The notes under the pieces are model-generated. The model was given only the letters and a program-made list of their open reading frames with translations, was not told the origin of the DNA and did no database searches. This document shows, in pieces, positions 35,795-47,369 of a DNA stretch of 64,000 nt. The stretch comes from Galerina marginata (Eukaryota > Basidiomycota > Agaricomycetes > Agaricales > Galerinaceae), in NCBI GenBank assembly GCA_023014335.1, contig JAECYW010000031.1, positions 434,001-498,000 on the forward strand, read 5' to 3'. Every line of letters begins with the position of its first letter. The first letter of the stretch is position 1. The position numbers were made by a program, and so were the translations under genes.

Positions 35795-36190
35795 ATCGCT
35801 CGAGCTCGGAGAGATAGAGGGCATACCAACAAGCTTCATCGCTTCATGTCTCAACCTGGACATTCTTGTCCTGCGAGGGAGCAGCTTCGTCCGCTCTGAA
35901 TTTACTGAGGATCTTCCAGCAAAATCTTTCCTGCCGAGGCCGTCAATTCGACAACTCATAATCTCAGGCGTTGACAAAACATTCCCAGACTTATTTTTCC
36001 CCGACGGCGACAGTCAAAGTTCATCGATTCTGGACCTCAGCAAACTCCACACCTTCAAATTTTCAATAGGATATAACCAGAAAATCGTGGAAATGGCATC
36101 CAGAGTGATGGGCCTTGCCAAAAGAGATCTGGTGTCATTATTTATTTCCTTCAATTGGAATCAGTTTGCGAATTTTCTCGGCAAGTCTTA

Positions 36191-36573
36191 CAGTCATCCA
36201 CCGGCTAATGTTACGCCACCACTGAGTGTTACACCTTCATAACTCAGCCAAAAACTGGTATTTTCTGATGAAATAAAATTTTCCTGTGAGCTGTATACGT
36301 TCTTTATTACCTTGTAAAATTTCAGAGGGAACAGATAAAAATTGACTGAGGAATGGCGAACCCAAAGTCCCTCAAATTGGCTCACTACTCAGTGTTACAA
36401 CAGTGTTTTGGGAATAACTTTGCGAAAAGTGAATAAAATCACCTGAAAATTTGACAGAAGGAACTAACAGAATTATAAAGAATTATCATATAGTTTTTAT
36501 TGGGAAAAAGGGCGATGAAATTTTTTCATTTTGGTTTTTAACTTTCAGTGTAACATTAGCCGGTGGATGACTG
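36191..36573. mobile_element. 383 bp Tc1/mariner-type MITE, insertion 2
   Basis: Inverted ends begin CAGTCATCCACCGGCTAATG and the element is flanked by TA on both sides (36189-36190, 36574-36575). A CAGT start with a TA target is characteristic of Tc1/mariner elements. A second pair of mirrored blocks (GTGTTACA) lies inside. No transposase ORF. Confidence 0.8.
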
Positions 36574-36703
36574 TATTATACAATCAAAACTGTTTGCACT
36601 AGTTTCCAATATTGATGCTCCTACTTGTAGAGGACATTAATCTACGCGACTTCAGGTCATTGCGGAACTTCGAAGTTGAGGTCTTAACTCCCGTTCGTTA
36701 CGT

Positions 36704-38177
36704 TATGGCGGGGTAAGTGGGGAAGTATTATTTGCGAGATATCTTTCTGTTCCCGAAATTTTTTATCATTTCTCGGATATTTACATACCATTCCCAATAC
36801 TACATCTTTAAGCCTCATACAATGAAAATAGCCTTCTCAAAAGCACTTAGCATTCCCAAGAACATATTTGGCCATTCCCAAAAAGATTTTGGCTTTCCCC
36901 AACTTTTTTTTAACCTTTCCCAACACTATTTCGCGTTACCAAATCCATTTTTCGTCATTCTCGAGTGATTTTACCCCGAAATTTAGAACCCAAAAACATC
37001 TCCATTCCCGTAAACACAGTTTCGTGTACCTGCCAAGGACACGGCTAATCTCGGCTTGTCAGTCTGGCCTTAAAATCGTGCCTGCTTAAAAAGGAAACGG
37101 CTTATGGTAGGGGGTGTAGCGCCCATCCGTAATTCCTGCATTTTGTGCTCTGTGCCTATCTAGTTCTTATGACTGCTGGAGAGGCAGTGTTAGTCGAGTA
37201 TATTTTTCGTAACTACCTGGCGTGGTATTCATGTACAAGCTTACTGTTTAAGGCGGGCTTGGCTAAACACTCAGCAACTAGCCAATTGGTCAGATGAATA
37301 CCCACCATATGCATCTGTACCACGTCATCTAGATGTATAAAATGCGTTGTTACGTCCGGGCCGGTCGAAAGCCTGTACTGTTTCTCTCATCGCAGGAACC
37401 GTACACGCTTTCGACCGGCCCGGAAGGCGTCGCTGATTCTGCCGTCAATTTTGGTAAATTTGAATCTATTAAAGCAGGACATCATATAGTGGATAAATTT
37501 GTATACGTACCAATGCCAGTATCAAATACTCTAAGTCGTTAAACTTGGCAAATTGGCCATTTTTTAGAGCCCAAAGGCTAAAACTCAATAAAATCCTGTA
37601 TAGTTCTTCGTCCAAGCTGCGTTGCTTGTATTGGTACCTTTGAAAATTGAGGCAGGTAGGTACAGAGAATCCCAGGAATTTACTAGACTGACACCGCCTC
37701 TCTACCAGTCATCAGAACTAGGTAGGCACAGAGCACAAAATGTAGGAATTGCGGACGGGCGCTACACCCCCTACCATAAGCCGTTTCCTTTTTAAGCAGG
37801 CACGATTTTAAGGCCCGACTGACAAGCCGAGATTAGCCGTGTCCTTGGCAGGTACACGAAACTGTGTTTACGGGAATGGAGATGTTTTTGGGTTCTAAAT
37901 TTCGGGGTAAAATCACTCGAGAATGACGAAAAATGGATTTGGTAACGCGAAATAGTGTCGGGAAAGGTATAAAAAAAATTCGGGATGGCCAAAGTCTTTT
38001 TGGGAATGGTCAAATATGTTTTTGGGAATGCTAAGAGCTTTTGGGAAGGCCATTTTTATTGCACGAGGCTTAAGATATAGTATTAGGGAACAGTATGGAA
38101 ATATTTGAGAAACGACAAAAATTTACGGAAACAGCAAGATTTCTCGCAAATAATACTTCCCCACTTACCCCGCCATA
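36704..38177. mobile_element. 1474 bp foldback element, insertion 3
   Basis: Ends start TATGGCGGGGTAAGTGGGGA and the inverted arms continue for roughly 480 bp (36704 to about 37190; about 37690 to 38177). Target duplication is TTACGT (36698-36703 and 38178-38183). The central segment holds a separate strong hairpin at about 37357-37427. Encodes only short frames. A copy of one terminus occurs at 20658. Confidence 0.8.
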
Positions 38178-38532
38178 TTACGTCGTGGACGAATTAGCCG
38201 CAGCTATAGAAACGATCCCACGAGGTTGCCCTATAGAGACTGTCAAATTCAACTTTGGACCCCACTATCCTTCCAGATGGACTGGCTTGCTCATGCAGGA
38301 AGCCAATTGGAAAAGGTTGGATGAAGCCGTAGCCGGCATATTAACAGGTAGTGGGGTGTATTTCGGCTTCTTGCTCAGTTGTGACAAACGGCTGAAGACA
38401 CCAGCCAGGGAAGAGAAAATTAATCTTGAGGAAGTGGCCGAAGAATGGGAGAAGGATGCACTGGAAAGGATGCCCAGGACGACTTCTCTCGCTGGGATTG
38501 AGGTCTCTTTTAAAATGGTCGAAGTGGATTGA

Positions 38533-39581
38533 CTGGTCCTTAGTTCCTAATTTAAATATTGATCGTATTGACTGTAACTAATGGTCATTTTATGAGTTCC
38601 GAGGACTGCGGTGGTTGCTTTTGGCTTAGGACCATTAGAGAGGTCTAAAGTTGGTCAAGTTCGGCGATATTTTGAAAGTAAGCATTCGAACTAATTTTAT
38701 CGCTGCTACATACATGGATACTCGAGTCTGTGGGTCGGTCTATTGCTGAGCGCTGAACACCGGTGCGCGGGATTAACCCCGTGTTGCGGCTGACACCATC
38801 GTCTCGGGAGAGGAGCTTGCACGAGTCTTAATACTCTCGGAAACCACTCTCGGAAACCCAGTGTTCAGTCATTGGACAATGCCGGTGAATTTACTACTAC
38901 TACTACTACTACTACAGCCAACGCTAACATACCCGGCGTCAATAAGCAAAAAGACGACGCCAACGTCTGCCGATTCAATATTGGCTGAACTTGGTTAGAA
39001 AGTGTGTAATCGCCAAGACTCGCACAGTGAGAGTAATATAGTCTGAATTGACCTATAGGCTGTGTTAAGCCACGGAATGCAATCGGAAATGCGCTGAATT
39101 GGAAGGGTCGTCGCAGCTACGACAAAGAGGCGATGAACAACATAGTAGAATTGCTTCTAGTACGTACATTTGAGGCTATCCTAGGCATATTTGGAAACAT
39201 CGGCGTGAAATCGCGAGAGTCAACGGTATTTGGGAGTACGCATTCATAAAACGCTGTGCAGTCCATTACAACGTGTCTTTCATTTAGTACGCTCCGGGAT
39301 TCATCGGCTGTGATACGAGCTTTTAAAAACTTAGAAAAGGACGGAGAGTACGAATCACTCACAGCATAAGATCGCCTGCCCATCATGCCTCGTCCAATGC
39401 GGAGAAATCCTCTATATCAGGGGAGGTCACGGTGGATAGACCACTGGTATACATATGCTGTAATTTTAATTTTAGGTTTACTATAAGGTGAATAAGTAAT
39501 TCAGTTTAGCACCCCCACATTTGCTTCCATCAATAATTAAAACTGTGTTCTATCTTTCCGTCCCCATCCAATCGAATCTCG
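38533..39581. other. Intergenic with a dispersed repeat and a microsatellite
   Basis: Contains a repeat at 38737-38798 shared with 47568-47629, and an ACT trinucleotide run at about 38892-38916. A 91-codon minus frame (39386-39117) has no recognised domain. Confidence 0.45.
38737..38798 (+). repeat. Dispersed repeat, copy 1
   Basis: Shares the blocks ATTGCTGAGCGCTGAACACC, GATTAACCC and TGCGGCTGACACCA in the same order with the reverse strand of 47568-47629. These are conserved well enough to be one repeat family. Confidence 0.6.
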
Positions 39582-40392
39582 ATGTCCAATCCATATACCT
39601 CGGCTCTCTTGACGCCATCTCAGCTCGAGTGCTGGGACTGGGCATGGCCCAATGCCATGATCGACAATAGCCTGGGAGATGCAGTGGGCTTTGTGGACAG
39701 CATACAAGGTAACGCTTTGAAGCACGGTTAGAACTAACACTGACCTAAATTCAGTACCCAAGCAACCCTCCAGTTTATGGCATACAAAGTACATACCGTT
39801 ACTCCCAGAATCAATGTCGGAATGGGTCAACAATCCACCCTTTTCTGAGCCCTTTTCGTTTGCACCGACGCCGATTCCCGACTTGGATTCGGAGGTTATA
39901 ATTCAAGCTTATAATACCTCCCGTGGGCATGTGGATCCAGTTGCATCGTCGAAATGCTCGCCAGCGTCGGCATGGCATACAGAGTACATCCCGTCACTCC
40001 CCGAATCAACGTCGGCATGGGTCAACAGTCCACCTTTCTCCGAGTCCATTCTGTTTGCACAGACACCAATTCTCGACTCGCAAGCGTTCATAAATCAGGC
40101 TTACGACACCTTTCATGGGCATGCGGATCCAGTTACATTGTCGAAGTGGTCGCCAGCGTCGGCATGCATACACGCCACTGATACTGCAATCGATGCCTGG
40201 ACCCACCCCCCGCCTAAATACATCGACCTTCTTCCACCGAGCCTTGCGACCATACCCGCATGCAGGTTCGATCCGCCACCACCAATTTTACCTCCACCTT
40301 GGATAACACCGAGCCAAGCTCGACAGAATTGTGATTCTGTCCTCCATAGCGGAGAGACAAGACACAGAAAGCGCGATGGATTCAATCACTGA
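39582..40392 (+). CDS. Unrecognised protein with a 65-residue internal repeat
   Basis: Two exons, 39582-39708 and 39755-40392, with a 46 bp intron, giving 254 residues. After a 50-residue start (MSNPYTSALLTPSQLECWDW) two tandem units of 65 and 64 residues follow. Each runs from WHT.YIP through WVN.PPFSE, PTPI or QTPI, and QAY, to a final SPASA. A Pro-rich C-terminus ends in RHRKRDG. No signal peptide or membrane helix. The open frame at 40501-40980 is in the same frame after a stop at 40390, so the two may be exons of one gene. The family is not recognised. Confidence 0.55.
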
Positions 40393-40500
40393 CCCGAAAC
40401 GGGTTATAACACCTGCTCCGAGTACCAGCTCGTCGAGCAGGACCTTGAACCCACCCTGAGAAATGATCGAAGGTAAGCGTTCTTGTGTCTGTCTCTCGAA

Positions 40501-40980
40501 ATGAAGACTGAAGACAAATTATCCGATTATCGCAGCCAATTGGTCGTGAAATATTCCAACGACAAGGTCGAAAGTCCCGGCAGAGAACATCTCGGGGAAA
40601 CACTCATTGGCCAACAAACGGGGCATGCTGAGCCATCGCAAAGGGAGTGGCAATTTGTAAGATGTACGGGCACAATGAAAACTCACCAGCCCACTGCCGA
40701 TGCCGGTACATTTGTCGCCCATTTGCCACACCTACCTACACCCTTGTCCTCCAACGTGCCACATAAACAGCAGATGCGTTTTGAATCGGCAACATCTAGT
40801 GTACCATCGATCGAATGCAAGTTCAGTCAGAAGAGAAAGCGCACCTGCAAACATCCTAAGGAATCTGGGGAGCAGGATTTAGTACGGCGGCCAGAGAAGC
40901 GCAAGAAAGCATCCCCACATACGCGCGCTGAGAAAACAAATCGCACCCAAGGAATCTTTGTTTTGGAAGACCCTTCGTGA
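40501..40980 (+). CDS. Unrecognised Lys/Arg-rich protein or 3' exon of the previous gene
   Basis: An open frame of 159 codons from the ATG at 40501. The C-terminal third has two basic clusters, KRKRTCKHPK and RRPEKRKKAS, that resemble nuclear localisation signals. It shares the reading frame of the upstream gene, separated by about 110 bp containing stops; an intron with length divisible by three could join them, but no strong donor was found. Confidence 0.35.
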   Translation: MKTEDKLSDYRSQLVVKYSNDKVESPGREHLGETLIGQQTGHAEPSQREWQFVRCTGTMKTHQPTADAGTFVAHLPHLPTPLSSNVPHKQQMRFESATSSVPSIECKFSQKRKRTCKHPKESGEQDLVRRPEKRKKASPHTRAEKTNRTQGIFVLEDPS

Positions 40981-43537
40981 GTCGTTTGAAGTTCCGTGTA
41001 GAATCTGATTTCACACTAACGCAATAACAAGTGGATCTGGATATCGAAATAGGTGTTGAACGTTGAGTCTGTAGTTGAAAACCCAGAAGCGATGTAAGAT
41101 GTAAGATGAAAGATAAAAACATGCTTTTGTTTATTTCATTCATATTCGTGGGAATGTTGGCTAATAGGTGGCTGTAGGGTCTGTACAGTTTATGATTAAG
41201 GCTGTCTGTTGTGCGTACTTGAAAAAATGCAATCGAATCCCAACATGCTGTATTCTGTGACTGACGTAGACCGGTGACCGGTCCCTCCCAAAGAAGAAAC
41301 AAGAACTCTCTCTGCTCAGAGGGTTTCCTCGCCATAGAGGGCCAGTAAAACTGAGTTTGAATTGGCCCTTATGATCGAAATCAAGGCCGGCGATCAGGCG
41401 GCATCGTTTGTCGTCTCCCAATAGAGGCAACGACATTCATCTGGCCTATTTGTCTCGTCTCGCACACATTTCTCGTAGCACTTACGAGCTTTAGAATATA
41501 TTTAAGTCCTCGAACTGAACCGTACAGGCCCGTACAGTATATGACATGAAGAAATTCATCCCTTGTTCTTCCTACTGTAATCTCTGTTACCCCGAGAAAG
41601 ATCTGTCCAACCTCGTCCAGTCGATCTTATTTACCAAAACCAAAAGCCGACCGACCAAACTAGAACGCTGGTGTTCATTGACGTTCGTCGCAAGTTCGTT
41701 GTGTATCGCGTTCTAGAGTCCACATTCTTACAAGCCCAACAACAATTCCACTTTTATTTAAAATTTCATGTGACTACATAAATTTGACATAAATTCAATC
41801 AATTCAAACTTCGTTTCACCAGGCCCTCTATCGAGGATATCCTCCGGTTTCTTCTTTACGCTTTTAGATGGGTCGGTCACGAGGCTATGACCGACGCGCG
41901 AAATCGTGCATCCTTCTTGGCAAAAATTCCCAGTTGCAAAAGTGCGATCCAGAGCAGTTGTAAAGACGACCATTCATTCTTTTGTATTAGAGGTTTGTCA
42001 TTGCGGATCGCACAAAAGATGAAAGAGCTTCTCCTTACTAGTAATTATGCAAATCTAAATTACCCAAGTCAGGCTGGTCGGAGCCTTCGTTTCTGCTAGC
42101 ATGATTATTATGAATGGCCGATTGACTGGAAGAACGACGATTTGTCTTTCTGAGCGCGCCCCAGTTGAGAGGCATCTTCCTCGCGCAAAGTCTCCTCGGC
42201 AACATTAGGAATGGCGGTGCTCGTCAAGGCCCGCTGTGGTGTTACGACGCCTACGAAGTGATTTTTGATCGATTGAGTCGGCAATCTCTTGAAAGATCAT
42301 ATCAACTGGAGTAATTAAATAGGTCAGTTCTCGGCGGGTTTACATTGTCGTTCAGTTGCGGTTGAGCTAAAACCTGCTCCAGGCTGGTGGGTACACCGTA
42401 CAGAAATGGTTGGGCAACTGAAATCCCGGGATTCTTCTCAGACACGTATGGTATGGCTGCGACGATATTTAGATATGACAACATGACTGCATGAGAATGA
42501 ACAAAGGTGAGCAGGATGGTACTGTAGAACGAAGTCTACGCCATTTCTCGAGCACATAACGTCATAAGTTACAATCATTTCTGATCTACATATACCCCGT
42601 GGAAGAACTGGCATGCAGTGCACTTATTGGTTTATATTAGATCATGGTTTGCGGTCCCCATCAAAGTATATCAGAAATGGTTTGGCAGCGGGTTCTTAGT
42701 AGGTGCTTCAGAGACGTTAATGACACATTACTCTGGGTGGCTACATTTCTGTTAGGGCGCTTAATTTTTTTCCTTTTTTTCGCTGCCCTGAAACTGGGTA
42801 CCAGGTGTTTAAGGCAGGAGTAGATTTAATAGCATCAGTAATAATGACAAGATTTAGAGTTTGTGAGCATGGGCATGTACCATTTTTTGAAGCCTCTCAC
42901 GTTGTCAGAGGACAGTGATAGACCGCAATGTCCAAGTCATGTCAGCGGGGATCAGCTTTCATTAATTTTAGTCGCTATCAAGCTCCGCGGCCAAAAACGT
43001 TTCACTGCCATGGAAATGGAGGGGTTATGTAAATTTATGGCGCCAACCCGGTTTAGTTTTTGGGGCCGGAGAGATGATAGACTGCGGCCTCATACAGCAT
43101 GGTGCCATAAGCGAACTCTTGCGGTTCGGATCGCTGGAGGAATCCAGCATTGACATTAGCGGCTAAGTTGGGCTGCAATGGGAAGTTTGGGATGCGGCCT
43201 CAGCTCACGAAGCTCGCAGACAGAGAGCTTTCTGGTTCTGATATGGCGACATTTCGTAACACCTGATCATATGTGCGAGCACCAGCGACTTTCTCTCGTG
43301 GTGGCATGAAATATTTAGCCCTCATGGGTAGCATAGACGGGACTCAAGTTCAAGTATAGATGTATGTGACAAAAACGTAATGATATTTAACAGGTGAAGC
43401 ATCGTCTGCGTGCTATTTAAGGCTTTCTGACGGAAAGCACATCACCTTCGGAATTGTCCGATGACTCCGGGCTTCGGCGACTGCAGTCTTCTATCTTCTT
43501 AGGAGAATATCAGGGTTCTTCAGATTTCAATCACGAA
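40981..43537. other. No confident gene
   Basis: Frames up to 159 codons (41335-40856, minus) lack known domains. A minus-strand pair (42484-42302, then DMIFQEIADSI near 42290) might be exons of a small gene. From about 42630 the sequence resembles 60470-61170, the upstream flank of the duplicated DUF6534 gene. Confidence 0.35.
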
Positions 43538-43545
43538 CTATATAG
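43538..43545 (+). promoter_or_regulatory. TATA-like box of DUF6534 gene copy 1
   Basis: CTATATAG about 105 bp upstream of the ATG at 43648; the same CTATATAGTATG string occurs at 61083 before copy 2. Confidence 0.45.
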
Positions 43546-43647
43546 TATGCACCCACATCCCGACTAACATTGCCGACTCTTTCATCATTCGTGCACGGGA
43601 GCCGATCCTAGCATTAACGTTTACTGAACAATCCAAGGTAGACTCAA

Positions 43648-45587
43648 ATGGAGAATTCGCAAGGCATAAACCTCTCGCAAACTCTTGCACCTCTTTACTG
43701 GGGTAAGTCAGTTGTTGTCATTTCGGTATCGCTTCGTGCTGAACTGCGAACTAGGCTTTGTCGTCTCGTTACTGTGAGGTTTCTGATCAGCTCCCATCAC
43801 AATTAGGCGCCCATTCTGATCCTCGTGATAACGCTTTGTAGTCTAGGAGGAATCACCATCGTCCAGGCGTATATCTACTTCCCAGCTCCACAGGATAGGT
43901 TTTTGGCTCGATTCACGGTATGTATGAAGTTCCAAACCATAATCCTCGCCTGAGTCCCAAAATTTCCCCAAATTTAGGCGGGTGTCATGCTGCAAGTAAC
44001 GTTCCTGACACTGCTTCAAAAACGGGCACTTACAGAAATTGTCCAGCATTCTCGACCTTCTGTCTTCAGTTTTGATAGCCCAATCGGTTTACTACTACCT
44101 AGTGAGTCCTTTCTTCTTTCGAGAGACCATAATAGACTTGCGTCGCTTTCAGATACCACATTTTGGATCGCTTCAACCCCTGAGCTCTGTAACACCGTGC
44201 GCGATTAACCTTCGATGATGATTTTTCTCGAAATAATTTTTGACATAGTGAACTGTCGGCTGAATGTCTTGTTTCAACGATGATAACCTTCATGTGCGGC
44301 TCCATTGAGTTATTTTCGCTCAAGGCGTAATTCCAGTTAATTTCCTAGCTCTCAGGCATTCTTCGTGTATCAGTTATATAACGGTAAGTTGACCATCTTT
44401 ATATTCTTAATGATTTGGCATGAATACCAAATTGTGCAGTGAAAAGGTTGGATCGAAACCGGTGGCTCGTTCTTGGATCCATCGTGAGTCGAATGAGTAT
44501 CGTGGAAGGATGGATCGTATTCAAACTTTCATTCCGTTTAGGCAGGTTGTGCAATCATGGCCTTCGGTAAGCTCTATCTTACGGAACGGAAACTCGTGTC
44601 ACTCAAACTCTACAACTGGTACCTAGCCGGTGGAATTGGTACGTTTTGATGGGTGATCCCATGGATTTACTTGACCATTATTCCGCAGCATGCGTAGCGA
44701 CTATGTATATATTCCGTCATGGCGTGCTTTCCAACAGGAATGGGACGTTTTCTGTAAGCCAAGCTCTGTCAATGTTATTCTTTCGGAATTCGACTGAACA
44801 AGACAAATGTAGATTTTCTTCGGCATAGCCAAAGGGTTCGGAGCCGCTACCGACATAATAGCAACCATCGCAATGTCAATGTACCTCACTTCTTCGAAGA
44901 CCGGCATCGAAAAGTTTGTGGAGTCTACTTTCTCCATTTCAGCTCCACCTTACCACCACTATTCCAGGACAACCACCCTTCTTAACAAGCTTCTGCAATA
45001 TGTAATTCGCCGGGGAGCTCTAGTAACGCTAATTCAAACCCTCCTTCTGGTGACGTTCTATGCTGCGCCTGGTCATATTTATTGGTGAGTAGCTCCACGC
45101 TTGTTTGACGCTTCCAACAAGAATTCGGAAGACATATTCATCGTTGATCACCTAACAGGATCGCATTTTATATCAATGTTACAAAGCTCTATGCCAACAC
45201 CTTTTGTAAGTGGTTCTCCCCTTTCCACGCAGTTCATATCTGACTGGAACCCTGTCGGACGTTCGTCACATCCGATTTCCCAGTCGCGATGTAAGCAAAA
45301 ATAAATCGACCAACAGACCAGCTTTGAAGCTAATAAGTCACTCACAAAAGGCTCAATGGAAGAAAAAGCCTCCAAGATATACAACTCACTGTAACACCAC
45401 AAAAAGTTACCTTCCAAAACGAGGAATACGGCTTGCGTGAAATTGAGGTGGGTGAAGTTCATTCTAAGAGTTTTTTTCCGAGTCGCAGTAGAAGATGTTC
45501 CTCATGTGTTATGCCTATGCCCAGGAGAACGACGGGTCGGTGAACATGCCGACAGTCACGAAGACAGTTGAAATTGTGGATTTGTGA
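43648..45587 (+). CDS. DUF6534-type seven-helix membrane protein, copy 1
   Basis: Agaricomycete integral membrane family of unknown function. By comparison with copy 2 it has about 18 exons with introns of 40-75 bp; the first are 43648-43702, 43755-43773, 43842-43917, 43978-43995, 44036-44101 and 44153-44196. Recognisable parts in order: N-terminal MENSQGINLSQTLAPLYWG; GGITIVQAYIYF (helix 2); LDLLSSVLIAQSVYYYL (helix 3); ELSAECLVSTMITFIS then VYQLYN; RWLVLGSI; MYIFRHG; the DUF6534 core TTTLLNKLLQYVIRRGALV then IQTLLLVTFYAAP; and NVTKLYANTF. The tail after MLNGRKSLQD is cytoplasmic. All junctions keep frame, so it appears intact. Two exons are tiny (12 and 7 nt). Confidence 0.78.
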
Positions 45588-46171
45588 GCTGTGGTTGTTG
45601 ATATTTCTTCGCTACCTTGTACTGCATGTCCTTCTCCGCCCCTTTGCGGGCTCATTAGCTACGCTTGCTTAGCACGCCTTTCTTTTCCGTCATGTACCAT
45701 TAATGTCAATGTAATGTTCGGCTATACTCTCGAGGGCCTCAAAAGGAACCGTGTATTGGATGCCAATTCGACGAGGGTCTTAACGTGACTACATGGACAC
45801 CGCTCAAGAGATTCCCAACGTCGAAGCTACTGAGGTGTTTTAAAAACTCATAGTTACCGAGGCTGCACAGCGCTTACACTGTAAAACCCATTTCTTACCT
45901 CTAAAGCCTATTGACGCTCTTTTTCAATTAAACTTACTTAATAATAAAAGCCCGGTTTTACAACTCCAATCACACATATCCACGCGTAGTCACCCACACC
46001 CACGCTCACGTCGATCTCTGATTTTTCACAGTACGAGTAGAGCACACGGGCCAATATCATGAGCAAGCCCTTTACTGAGTATTTAAACCGCTTGAAGCGG
46101 CCACTCATTGCGTAGGACTAGGATCGCCGAAGCCCATCAACTCAACTGACTATAGCTACTGGTAAACCAAC
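45588..46171. other. Intergenic; promoter of the small secreted protein
   Basis: No gene recognised. A TATTTAAA box (46079-46086) lies about 90 bp before the ATG at 46172 in sequence containing CCGCTTGAAGCGG, a short perfect palindrome. Confidence 0.45.
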
Positions 46172-46473
46172 ATGCACGTCCCGTCTCACCTCTTCCTCGG
46201 CATATGCATCATGCCCTGGCTAGCATGCGCAGCCGCCCAAACACTCTGCCAGCAGGCCTGCAACAACCAGCTGAACGGGTGCATCCAAGCGACGCACGAC
46301 AGTCCCGTCTGGTAAGTGATTATCGTGATTATGATGCTACTCTACTTTATGATTTACAGCAAGCTGACCAATTTTCAAAAAAAATTATTAATAGCGCGAC
46401 GAACTTTAGAGCGTGCATGAATGCGTGTGCTTCGGGTAGCTCGGGCTCGGAAGCCTCGGATGATGGTGTTTGA
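46172..46473 (+). CDS. Small secreted cysteine-rich protein
   Basis: Two exons, 46172-46311 and 46395-46473 (intron 83 bp, GTAAGT to ATAG), giving 72 residues. Residues 1-24 form a signal peptide (hydrophobic LFLGICIMPWLACAAA, cleavage likely before Gln). The mature part of about 48 residues has six cysteines in a mirror-symmetric spacing, C-x3-C-x6-C-x9-C-x6-C-x3-C, then a Ser/Gly/acidic tail. An alternative acceptor at 46368 would give a different, cysteine-poor end; the chosen one restores the symmetric pattern. It fits the class of small secreted fungal proteins; no specific family is recognised. Confidence 0.7.
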
Positions 46474-47369
46474 TTTATAGTGGGAAGGAACGTCGGTGGC
46501 AGCTTGCAGTCTAGGCGGCTATGAGTGGTGGTATTAGTATGAGCGGTATGGTATGTTAAGAAGAATTCTAATGAAGTCATGTTAGGTGTACGGGGTGTGG
46601 ACGTGGTCAATGAGCGATGATGAAATGAGAGGAGCGGTGGTGATGGTAGGTACAAAAGACGCGCATGATAAAGTCGAGGATGCGAATAATAAATCCGTGT
46701 GGGTGAAAGCAAGAGCAGAAATGTGAAAACAGAAAACAGAAAAACAGTCCTCGCTCCTCTCGACAAGCCTACCCGAAAAGCCCCTTCACCCGCCCATACA
46801 CAACCACCCCGTCCAGCGACACCACCTCCATTTCCGTTTTCGGCTTCTCCGTTTTCGGCTTCTCTTCCCTGTCGGGCTTCCCCATTTTCGTTGCTAGCTC
46901 TCCGAGGAGCCTCTACCATCGCCCTGGCCTCAGGCTCAACATCCGCCGCCGTCGTCGACGGGAAGACGAAAGGCAAAAGTTGAAACGGGCGGGTTCGAGT
47001 TTGGGTGCACGTGCGTCTAGTGTGCAGAAGGGAGGAGAAGACGAGGATCCGAGTGCACGAGACCGAACCAGGTAGGGTGATGTAGGATTTGAGAGTGTGG
47101 CTGATATTGATAACGTTGATGTCGTAATTGAATTGGTGGATGTAGCACTAACAGTGGACGACGACGACGAAGACACAGAGGACGAAGATGAGGATGGCGG
47201 GCGGCGCGCACGGGGAAAGACCTAGATAGACAGAAAAAAGTAAAAAATTAAGACTCAAACAAACATGGATCTCCATCAGAAGAACCAGGATTTTCTGTCT
47301 AACAAAACACGTTGATAAAATCTAAGCGGAGTAACTTGCGTTTTTGACCAGTGGTACAATTGGCTCACA
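46474..47369. other. No confident gene
   Basis: A 209-codon minus frame (46976-46347) is antisense to the secreted-protein gene and low complexity. 47000-47290 resembles 50990-51130 (ACAAACATGG, CAGAAGAACCA and AGACAGAAAAAAG-like blocks), suggesting two fragments of one repeated sequence. Confidence 0.35.

Larger units (their letters stand above)
34972..38532 (+). pseudogene. F-box-like/LRR gene broken by three insertions
   Basis: Coding pieces are 34972-35421, 35796-36190, 36576-36703 and 38184-38532. The first encodes an F-box-like start (LAQETLDEIVDYVHTLGFHE, then ALIHPSFVPRSQLHLF). The second is leucine-rich (SCLNLDILVLRGS; SIRQLIISGV). The third reads INLRDFRSLRNFEVEVL. The last continues with VVDELAAAIETIPRG and ends EVSFKMVEVD. 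Three unrelated inverted-repeat elements separate them. The third piece also needs small frame changes near 36590 and 36640, so the gene is dead or needs extra introns there. Confidence 0.7.

Noticed and set aside
38892..38916. ACT trinucleotide run as a possible CRISPR or regulatory array
   Set aside because: It is a simple microsatellite with no spacers.
42863..43153. 96-codon plus frame upstream of DUF6534 copy 1
   Set aside because: The matching region near copy 2 has indels and stops, so the frame is not conserved.
46347..46976. 209-codon minus-strand frame
   Set aside because: It is antisense to the secreted-protein gene, low complexity and lacks any domain.
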